Source: Ephydatia muelleri
Taxonomy: Eukaryota > Porifera > Demospongiae > Spongillida > Spongillidae
DNA: 64,000 nt
Direction of reading: 5' to 3'
Assembly (NCBI GenBank): GCA_013339895.1
Contig: JABACO010000001.1
Coordinates: forward strand, 27,920,523-27,984,522
Shown here piece by piece: positions 55,793-64,000 of the stretch (its first letter is position 1; each line of letters begins with the position of its first letter). The notes under the pieces were generated by a model, which saw only the letters and a program-made list of their open reading frames with translations, was not told where the DNA came from and did no database searches. The position numbers and the translations under genes are program-made.

Positions 55793-58700
55793 CTAGGTAT
55801 CATCAAGTGACTTCTTCCGCTTCTTGGGAGGTGGTATAGCTGCTACCATGTCAGGAGCTGTGCTGACTAAATGTTCCTTCATGATATACTTCAGCCTTTC
55901 TACCCTGTCTGTGATTGCAGTGTATGCTCTTCCAAGGGAGTTGAACTTTGCATGGATGGATTCAGCCCTGCTCCCCAAGGAGACCAAATCCAACGTGAGT
56001 GAGTCTGACCCACCCAGTAGCGTGATCCTCCAACATGTGCATTTTTATGGGGATCGTTGCACCCGGAAATGCAGTACGGAAGTAGCTCAGGAATTCCTTG
56101 ATGCATTGTCCTGTTGATCAATATGTAAGTCATGTACACAAACAAGAATGTAGGGTATACATGTACCTAGTTTTTCAACATTAGTCTCATCAATGAAGTT
56201 GTTGTCATATATTGCATGGCACTTTGCAAACAATGTGAATAAGTTGAGAAACTTCACTGTCTCATTTCTGCCTTGTGAGGGAGGTTTGCTCGTGCAGCAC
56301 AAAGGATTGAAGTTAACAATTTTTATATGTTAGAAACCTAAATATAGCATGAGAGTAGTACATGTCATACTGAAAGTATTGTACTTTGTCTTACTTTAAG
56401 TGCTGCATGTACATGGTTACCAACGAAAGCACCTCCAAAGTACTGCTGGCGATGGACACCAAATCCTTGTAAGGCCTTATCTAGCTCCTTTACAAAAGGA
56501 CCTTCATTGAACAAGAATCCTTTCTTTACAGCTCTAGTACTAGCAGCTATCCTTGCTTCCTACAAGTTGAAAGTTGTATTTAAACTCTTTTATTTCCATT
56601 AACATACCAGCTGCTCAACAGATTTTGCCCTTTCTGCAGATACTGGAAGCTAAACAGTCGCAACAAATGCACACCCCATTACTATGCATGAATTGCATAG
56701 TAATGGGTGTGACTCCCCAAGGGCTAACACCATGTATGTTGCCACTTGCTCCAAGTTTTGTTGCGACGGTTTAGCTTCCAGTATTTCAGCTGTATACATT
56801 TGTAGTTTTTGCAGTTCTTGGCTGTATATGCAAAAACTTGATTGTCCATCATCACTGTTGTGGAAAGCTAATTCTAGATCCAACTGATGACACAATTCCT
56901 CCAGCAATGTAAAAATCTTAGTGAAAATACCTAGCGTAATGTGTAGACCAGGTGGGCAGACCTAAGTTTTAAATGAATTAAATTATTAACACTATGTAAA
57001 TGAACCAGTTTTGCTTACCTGTTCAAGAGGAATGTTAAATATGGGTTCAAAAATGCAATTGTAGAAGTGCTGTGCCTGTTTCCGTACAGAACCCGATACA
57101 AGGTAAAACAGGTATTGCTCTTCAATGCCATCAAGCGTTCTTGGAGGAGCATGGCCACGCTCTATGAGAGGAGTTGCCATCTCTGTATTGGCTATAAGAC
57201 AAAATGGTCATGGGTGGGCTCCTGTTTAAGGATAAAAAAATAACAAAAGGACAAAAAATGATTAGCAAGCTACATACCACTTGCACCTGACAATCCATAG
57301 AATTTGGACAGAAATTCGTAGTCACCACTTAAAAACACCTTCAGTGTGTATTGCCTGCATGTGATCTCATTTGATTTTATACACTAGTTGTGAAGATAAC
57401 CATACCTCCATTTCATAGCTTGTAAATGTCTAACCTGCTCCTTGTAGCGATCGAGTGCTATGTGTAGGTTAGCGAAGCTGTCACCAGCTGCAAAGCAGCA
57501 AAACACACAGGTGTTTTGAACAGAGTTTGGAGCAGCTACGTTCACTATTTGAAAGTTTGCTTTAAATGTCCCTCCTCCTTTGTCCCCTCCAAGTTTTAAC
57601 CACACCTCATTTTCAGGTATCACACCATTGTGCCAGGTCAACCTGTTTGTCCTGCAACAGTCCAACATGATGTATTATGTTGTGTTTAAATTTCTGTTAC
57701 CTGTGGTTCTCATCAAGGAGCTGAGTGACCTTCTGGATCAGATTTGGTATGAACACAAGTGGGGCAGCCCGCAGTTCTTCTCCACCAGAGGTTAGTGTAA
57801 ATGAAAATGGTGCCAGTTCACCCTGTATATTGTCATCCACTATCCTTTTTGAGACATGACGCATTCTCTCCTCACATGCCAGGGACACATTAGATGCCTT
57901 TAGCCACCTGAAATGACATCAAATTGTTGGATATCATGGGATGCGTGACTGTAAATGACTTCTACATACCTTCTAAGCTTATTCCATGGAATAGCAAGCC
58001 CTACTTTATGGCTAATACCTCTGCTGGTCCAATCTTTATTTCATCAGAGATGCCTGCCTCCTTTAGCAAAGACTTCCGTTCTTCATCGCTAAGAGAGAGC
58101 ACTTCACTTTGAAGCAGAGCAGATGGCTCTCCACCACTGACAATCCTTCGAATATCCTGCAACTCAGAGCATCTCGACTAGAGTGTCCTTGTACATACGG
58201 TAGTGGTTGGATTGTGGGCATTGGTTACATGCATGAATGTTATTGGCTATAATGAGTGAGAACATAAAATTATGTAACAATGGTAACAGTGCATGTTGAC
58301 ACTAAATACGCTTAACTGTTCCCCCTGTAGGAAGTTGAAATACACCTTTTTCAGGACTGATCCTTTTGATGAGTTTAGCAGCTGATTGTTGCTCCTCATG
58401 TGTAAGTGATGGGGTGCACTCATGCTCATACATAGCAGCCCTCATATCTCTTATACAGATTGTGCAGTGGACCAGGACATCCTTCAGCATCAGGAGCACC
58501 AGGTTTGATGCTGGCTTAATGTGCATTGGCTCACACGAATAGCAGCAAGGACAATGTACTGAGCCTGTAGTTGCTACCCAATGTATGATGCACTGGGCGC
58601 AAGCCATTGCTTTACAGGGAAGTTCCATTGGCTGTGTTAGAATGTCCAAACACACTGGGCACTCAAGTTGGTCCAGAACAGACAGATTATCCTTTGCTAA

Positions 58701-59376
58701 CGGAGGTCTTGGATAAGAATGCTCAGCTGAGATGACTGGGGGAGGGGCACTCTTATTGACAGATCCAATGATCATGTTTGGGGTTATTCCTGGTAAGCGC
58801 CCTTTAGTGACATTGTGCTGTTTTTCTGCTCCTTTTGCAAGTGCACTTTCATGAAAGTGCTCACACATCTGTATAATAGCAACATTTCATTTTATGTGGG
58901 CACATGTGTAGTCACTTACCTTGCATTCCCAGTCTGAATGCATCTCCCACTGAAAGGGGGCAGTGCCACATTTGTAGTGAATTTTCCTGTGCATGGCACT
59001 GATTACCCTGTCTAATGCACGTTTGCAAGATGGACAGAAGTGTTCAGGATGAACTCTGTTGTCATCGTTGTTGGTATCAATACCAAAAGCATTTAGCAAT
59101 TTTGCAGCATGTGTAGCTGCACTTGTGTAATGTGATAATCCATTCCTGATATGTGTTAACAAACGCATGTATAATAAAACAACCGCAACGCGTGTCGTTT
59201 ATTCATATAAAAAACATAAGTATTTGGTGTCTATAGAAAATGCGCTAAGGGTTAAGGATTGGAGTTTCTTGTTGTTCCAGGTCTGATGATGAAAGGATAG
59301 AACGCCTACCTTTATCGGTCGTTCCCGGAGTCTGCTCGAACGAGTCTTGTAACACAACCTCCATTTTCGCTCCCAT
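55793..59376 (-). pseudogene. RING/zinc-finger transposase, RAG1-N-terminal-like (about 12 exons)
   Basis: N-terminus MGAKMEVVLQDSFEQTPGTT; then LLNAFGIDTNNDDNRVHPEH, FCPSCKRALDRV, HYKCG, WEMHSDWECK joined over a 51-bp intron (58,869-58,919) to MCEHFHESALAKG, a zinc-binding stretch; then a RING, LECPVCLDILTQPMELPC, AMACAQCIIHWV, CPCC (58,690-58,540). Downstream exons: SLSDEERKSLLKEAGISDEI; WLKASNVSLACEERMRHVSK (57,908-57,701); WHNGVIPENEVWLKLGGDKG (57,651-57,406); FLSGDYEFLSKFYGLSGAS; PHRTL-like and CIFEPIFNIPLEQ; TLLEELCHQLDLELAF; GVHRQQYFGGAFVGNHVHAA (56,559-56,395); VKFLNLFTLFAKCHAIYDNN; PIKMHMLEDHATGWV, then ESIHAKFNSLGRAYTAITDR and PPPKKRKKSLDDT. GGDKG, SGDYE and GEQG-ESIHA are candidate D, D, E. 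Three or four small breaks. Zinc/RING order resembles vertebrate RAG1's N-terminal half; the core is not RAG1's. Confidence 0.6.
56643..56781. mobile_element. 139-bp TA-flanked MITE inside an exon
   Basis: Ends CTGGAAGCTAAACAGTCGCA and its near-complement are 26-bp inverted repeats with one mismatch; an inner palindrome (ACCCATTACTATGCA and mirror) fills the middle. TA lies on both sides (56,641-56,642; 56,782-56,783). Removing it restores an in-frame TAEISAERAKSVEQ in the transposase exon. TA duplication fits Tc1/mariner-type MITEs. Confidence 0.8.
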
Positions 59377-59796
59377 GTGACCGTATATAAACAAGTTGCG
59401 CAGTATTGGTTCATTTTATTTGGTGAGTGCGTACCGAGTGTTTAGAATAAAGAAAAGTGTAAGAATTGTTAAAAAAAGATTGTACATTATTTATGTACAT
59501 ATTTAAGGGTACCGACAATGTTGGAACATATGCCTTTCTTAATGAGATGGTTTCTATTGCTGATTTGGTCGCGTACCATAATGTTCTAATTATAAACCTA
59601 GTTTCCAGCCGCAAACAGGCGTGTCTATTGAATACATGGATTGGGGTGTCATCCTTAATCAGATGTTCCTTATCTGATGTAAAAAAAGGCTACTTTTGAT
59701 ACAATGGCAGCCCGCCTGCAACTGTGTATGAAATTAATTGCATTTGCTAGGGTTGAGCACTGAAAATTACTGCAACCATATCCTTCTCCCATATAG

Positions 59797-59980
59797 CTAC
59801 TCCAAATCTCATGCACTAATGGATAATGGTGGTCTTGAAAAAGCTATTCTTAGGGATAGTGAGCTTCTAAGTGAAGTACATGTAAATGATGCCTTTTGTA
59901 AGTCTCATCCATTGCTAGCTCAAAAGGTTGTTACAAGATCTGCCCGTGCAGCAATAAGTAAGATTGGTGCAGATGCATTA
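59797..59980 (+). CDS. CE exon 2, first third (CE-4)
   Basis: After the acceptor CCCATATAG: YSKSHALMDNGGLEKAILRD, SELLSEVHVNDAFCKSHPLL, AQKVVTRSARAAISKIGADA, LV. It then fuses at a short hairpin (GTTGGAGGA, nine bases, TCCTCCAAC) to the proline-rich exon; in CE-3 the protein continues instead with SKALSV. It is open here, broken in CE-3. Confidence 0.5.
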
Positions 59981-60341
59981 GTTGGAGGACGAAGTACATC
60001 CTCCAACTCCTCTTCCCTTTACGCAGCCACCGCCCCTGCCACCGCCGCTAGATACAGTGCTGTCCCCCTACCGTCCGCCGCCAGCAGTAGCAGCAGCGCT
60101 GCCACCAGCAGAAGCAGCAGCAGAGCTGCCACCAGCAGAAGCAGCAGCAGAGCTGCCCCCACCACCACCAGCAGAGCTGCCCCCACCTCCAGCAGCAGAA
60201 GCAGGAGCGCACCAGCCCCACCACCGGCACCAGTATTAGCACCAGTGCCCCACCACCACTTCGCCTGCTGCCACCCTGGCCGCGGCCATAGAAGAGGCTG
60301 GGGGAGACAAAGAGGACAAGGCGGAACCGTACAGAACATAA
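59981..60341 (+). CDS. CE proline/alanine-rich exon (CE-4)
   Basis: EDEVHPPTPLPFTQPPPLPP, LPPAEAAAELPPAEAAAELP and, at the end, QPHHRHQY or, in the frame entered from exon 2, serine/arginine-rich text (AATSRSSSRAA). EDEVHPPT-LPFTQPP is shared with CE-1 and shows which frame is original; the fusion puts this copy in another frame. Confidence 0.4.
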
Positions 60342-60458
60342 AGAACTCATATACATATAATTTATATTATTAAATTTTCTAACCTCCCTCCCTCCCTTCG
60401 AAAATTAAAATGAATTTGTGACCACTTATAAAGACGCCAGAGGAAAAAACTTATGAAA

Positions 60459-60752
60459 CAAGTAAATAAAAAAATTTTCTAACGAGAAAGTTGTTGGTAT
60501 ATAGGATTGACCAATGGTGGTGTAAAAAGCACAGAAACAAGAGTGACAGAAATTTGACAGGAAAATTGAAATAGGCCTATATTTAGCACACTAACGTTGT
60601 AACAGTACATGCCTGAGTAATGGGCTAAATATAGGCCTATTTCAATTTTCCAGTCAAATTTCTGTCACTCTTGTTTCTGTGCTTTTTACACCACCATTGG
60701 TCAATCCTATATACCAACAACTTTCTCGTTAGAGAATTTTTTTATTTGCTTG
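60459..60752. mobile_element. fold-back element FB, copy C
   Basis: Same as copy B with scattered changes; same orientation. Lies at the 3' end of CE-4 after TTATGAAA, the same left flank as copy B, so FB may be part of the CE 3' terminus in these copies. Confidence 0.85.
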
Positions 60753-60979
60753 TTAATCTCTGGTTTGCATTGAATTTTAGTTTCTTCGCAGCCTTTTTAT
60801 AATGTTGCTTTAAGTTTTTGCAAAGATGGACTTTGCAATGATTGCAAGATTCATAGTACAGAATGCGGTATCTATACTAAGCTATAGCACATAACCCTTT
60901 CAGGATACAAAGATTTATTAAAAAACACCAAAGCATTATGGCAGGGACAAAGATATAGCATGTGAAGTATGAAAGTTAC
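60753..60979. other. no gene recognised
   Basis: Unique-looking sequence between FB copy C and the LTR. Confidence 0.35.
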
Positions 60980-61102
60980 TGTGATGTATTGGCATACGTA
61001 TATTTAGAGTGCAGTTGTGCGCATGCTCATTGATTGAATCATCCTTTTTGTTAATGAGTGAATCGTGACTGAGAGCCAAGTCTGGGGGTCCAAGACACTA
61101 CA
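60980..61102 (+). repeat. 5' LTR of a Ty3/Gypsy element (tentative borders)
   Basis: Begins TGTGATG and ends CTACA just before AATTGGCGACGAGG, a primer-binding-site-like sequence common in this group. 123 bp is short for an LTR. An inverted piece of the same sequence lies at about 63,557-63,616. The 3' LTR is outside the window. Confidence 0.5.
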
Positions 61103-63529
61103 AATTGGCGACGAGGGTAAACGTAAGCTGCACGTCGGCGCGAAATGACGTATCACGGCAAGTTGAGCGAGTTTGATTCAACTTCCGAGGACTGGCCTTC
61201 GTACGTGGAGCGTATGGAGCAGTACTTCGCGGCGAACGACGTCGGTGACGAAACGAAGAAGCGTGCGATTCTACTTAGTGTCTGTGGGTCCTCAACTTAC
61301 CGCCTCATTCGAAGTTTGCTTGCCCCTGAAAAGCCAGGTGAGAAATCATACTCTGACATAGTTGCGCTAGTCACTACTCACCTTAACCCGAAACCATCTG
61401 TTATTGTTCAGAGGTTTAAGTTTAATTGTCGAGTAAGGGGGGAAGTCGAGCCTATTGCTGATTTTGTAGCGGCATTGCGAGCATTGTCGGAACATTGCGA
61501 GTTTGGCATGTCGTTGGAGGATGTTTTAAGGGACCGCTTGGTGTGCGGGATTAACAACCCTTCAATACAGCGAAGGTTATTGGGTGAAGGGGGTCTGACG
61601 TTCAAGAAAGCATTAGAGTTGTCTTTATCAATGGAGTTGGCTAACAAAGGTTCAAGTGAATTGCAGGCTGCTACGAAGTCAGATGAACAGGTGCAGACTG
61701 TACAAAAGTCTAGGGGCCTACAATGTTATAGGTGTGGTGGGAACCATTTGGCTCATGCGTGTAGGTTAAAAAACTTGATCTGTAGTCAATGTGGCAAGAG
61801 GGGGCATGTTGCCAGGGTGTGTCGGAGCAAAGCTACACTGAATGCACCACAGAGGGGTAGGCATGATGTGGCAGCACTTGACGAGGACATTCCCTTAGAA
61901 GAGCCATCTGTGCGTACTTTGTATACCCTTGCCACAAAGGAGGCCCCATTTCATGTGACCTTGAAATTACATGGGGTGCCTGTTTCAATGGAAATAGATA
62001 CGGGAGCAGCCAGAACTGTTATGAGTCAACAAGCATTCAAGTCAACTTGGGGCAAATCCGTAGCCCCTGTGTTGCATGATACACATATCAAATTGTGTAC
62101 ATATACAGGAGAATCACTTAAAGTCTTAGGGGTGGCAGATGTTACTGTAATGTACAAAGGACAAGAGACAAAGCTGCCCTTGGTAGTTGTTGGGCAAGGA
62201 GGGCCCAATCTTTTAGGACGTGACTGGTTGCGTGCTTTGAAGTTAGACTGGGGAGCCATTCGTTTAATTTCTGCAAATGCAAAACATTCCAGTTGGGAGC
62301 AAATTCTTAAAAATCATGCAGCTCTTTTCAAAGAAGAGCTGGGCACAGTGAAAGGAGTAGTGGCAAAAGTCCATGTGGAAACAACAGCAGCTCCATCTTT
62401 CTACAAATATCGTTCAGCCCCATTTATTATGAAGGAAAAGATAGAGAAAGAGCTAGAGCGCTTGGAGCTAGCAGGAATTATCACACCTGTACAATTTTCA
62501 GAGTGGGCCGCCCCAATAGTACCGGTGGTGAAAGCTGATGGTTCGATAAGAATTTGCGGGGATTATAAATTAACACTGAATCGTGTAGCCAGGATAGAAA
62601 CATACCCTATTCCACGTGTTGAAGAGTTGTTTGCCGTTTTACGAGGAGGTGAAAAGTTCTCCAAAATAGATTTGTCAAGTGCATATCAGCAGATTGTTCT
62701 AGATGAGCAGTCTAGGCCTTATACCACCATTAACACTCACAAAGGGCTTTTTATGTATAACAGATTGACATTTGGTATAGCATCGGCTCCAGCAATTTTC
62801 CAACGTACGATGGAAACCATCCTACAGGGGTGTCAGCGTACATGTGTGTACTTTGATGACATATTGGTTACAGGGTCTTCAAACGACGAACATTTGGCTA
62901 ATCTGGATAGTGTGCTTTGTAAACTCGAGGGAGCGGGCTTACGACTCAACCGGGCTAAGTGTGCATTTATGCTACCTAGTGTTGAGTATTTAGGGCATAG
63001 AATCGACAGGGAGGGATTGCACCCTACTGAAGAGAAGGTCATAGCAATCCACAATGCACCTGTACCTACAAGCGTAACAGTGCTGAAATCATTTCTGGGA
63101 CTCCTTAATTACTATTCTAAGTTCTTACCCAACGTATCATCCACGTTGGCACCACTGTATCTACTGTTACGAAAGAAGCAGAAGTGGGTATGGGGTAAAG
63201 AGCAAGAGGAAGCTTTCCTCAGAGCTAAAAGAATGCTTCAGTCATCGGCTCTATTGTTTCATTATGATGGGAACAAGCCGTTGCTGTTAGCATGTGACGC
63301 ATCCTCATACGGAGTGGGTGCGGTGTTATCACATGTGATGTCTGATGGGTCAGAAAAACCCATTGCGTTCGCATCACGATCAATGACAGCTGCTGAAAAA
63401 GGGTACTCGCAGCTCAACAAAGAAGCCTTGGCCATCATATTTGGAGTTACTAAATTCCATCAATATGTGTATGGAAGAATCTTCACTATTGTGTCAGACC
63501 ATAAGCCATTAATATACATTCTTAATGAG

Positions 63530-63565
<36 letters not shown>

Positions 63566-64000
63566 GATTCAATCAATGAGCATGCGCACAACTGCACTCT
63601 AAATATACGTATGCCAATGCACCTAGATTTTGCGGGACCTTTCTTGGGTCACATGTACTTAGTGCTTGTGGATGCTTATTCTAAATGGATGGAAGTCCAA
63701 GTGATGAAAACAATTACATCCTCAGCAACAATCGAAAAACTCAGGGCTATATTTGCTACTCACGGACTTCCTTGTAAAATTGTGACTGACAATGGACCCT
63801 CCTTTGTTAGTCAAGAGTTTAGAGAATTTATGGAACAGAATGGGATTGTGCATATTAAGTCTGCACCATTTCACCCAGCAACTAATGGTTTAGCGGAACG
63901 TGCTGTGCAAACTTTCAAGCAAGGTTTAAGGCATAACAGCATTGGCACAATAGAAACCAGGCTGTCAAGGTTCTTGTTTCATTATAGAATCACTCCACAT
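60980..64000 (+). mobile_element. Ty3/Gypsy LTR retrotransposon (fossil; runs off window)
   Basis: Parts in order: LTR; gag-like region from 61,145 with two CCHC knuckles (CYRCGGNHLAHAC near 61,723 and CSQCGKRGHVARVC near 61,781); aspartic protease with DTGA near 61,996; reverse transcriptase with LSSAYQQI and YFDD (near 62,850); RNase H (ACDASSYGVG near 63,295); an A run and an inverted LTR piece at about 63,531-63,616; integrase core (HLDFAGPF, VTDNGPS, GLAERAVQTFKQG) to the window edge. One long frame covers gag to RNase H, so the copy looks largely whole in that part and rather young; one rearranged stretch is evident. Confidence 0.85.

Larger units (their letters stand above)
55289..59623 (-). 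mobile_element. RING-finger transposase element (N-RAG-TP-like)
   Basis: Left end CACGGCTGTTTGC and right end inverse CACGCCTGTTTGC (13 bp, one mismatch). TCTA flanks both sides (55,285-55,288; 59,624-59,627). CE-3 shows the empty site GACCTGTCTATTGAATA at 52,262, so a 4-bp duplication and a 4,335-bp length are exact. One multi-exon gene runs on the minus strand. Confidence 0.75.
54115..60458 (+). mobile_element. composite element CE, copy 4, with nested RING-transposase element
   Basis: Leader without terminal hairpin (54,115-54,651), exon 1 (54,652-55,121), intron split by the 4,335-bp element at 55,289-59,623, the first third of exon 2 (59,797-59,980) fused to the proline/alanine exon (59,981-60,341), then the CE 3' region. 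Confidence 0.65.

Noticed and set aside
55793-59376. True RAG1 or Transib recombinase
   Set aside because: The downstream core lacks RAG1/Transib core motifs, and the element makes a 4-bp rather than a 5-bp duplication; only the zinc/RING half resembles RAG1.

Overview
The window is animal nuclear DNA, most likely from a sponge (demosponge). Introns are short (46-63 bp in several genes) with GT-AG borders, there are long CA/TG microsatellites, Ig and fibronectin-III domain exons are separated by phase-1 introns, and multi-copy transposon protein families that I associate with sponges and cnidarians are present. The organism call is inference. No bacterial-type gene, operon or CRISPR array is present. 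Almost everything recognisable is mobile DNA or its debris; the only host-like genes are Ig/FN3 surface-protein exons between 15.6 and 26.5 kb and one degraded exon near 4.4 kb.

Layout. 1-3.75 kb: a Ginger/KRBA2-like integrase gene with a Ulp1-type protease and PHD-like finger, split by a 1.28-kb TTAA-flanked insert. 3.8-13.6 kb: a degraded exon, microsatellite, minisatellite and complex satellite arrays, SINE-like copies around a tyrosine-recombinase remnant, and two fragments of repeat-borne proteins. 13.6-15.4 kb: a truncated hAT transposon. 15.6-26.5 kb: Ig and FN3 exons on both strands, interspersed with short inverted-repeat elements, including a 118-bp perfect fold-back. 27-35.5 kb: tandem repeats, two hAT-type elements with both ends, LINE fragments and dispersed repeats in direct and inverted order.

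35.5-60.8 kb is a nested array built on a composite repeat, here called CE, present in four copies (CE-1 35.5-48.5, CE-2 inverted 50.0-50.7, CE-3 51.3-53.8, CE-4 54.1-60.5 kb). CE carries a basic protein with 15-residue repeats, a downstream exon with a KWKCTNEC motif and a proline/alanine-rich exon. Complete DNA transposons sit inside CE copies, and comparison with uninterrupted copies gives their exact borders: element X (36,441-41,110; 7-bp target duplication; unassigned DDE-like protein), a two-gene CACTA element (41,565-47,525; 3-bp duplication) and a RING/zinc-finger transposase element resembling N-RAG-TP (55,289-59,623; 4-bp duplication), which itself holds a TA-flanked 139-bp MITE in an exon. 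A Merlin element with an intact 313-residue transposase lies between CE-1 and CE-2, and a 294-bp fold-back family sits at the edges of, or inside, CE copies.

60.98-64 kb: a Ty3/Gypsy LTR retrotransposon, treated as a fossil, that runs off the right edge.

The best candidates for something undescribed are element X and the RAG1-N-terminal-like transposon, both delimited to the base by empty-site comparison inside this one window. Family names given from protein resemblance come from memory of motifs, not from a search.
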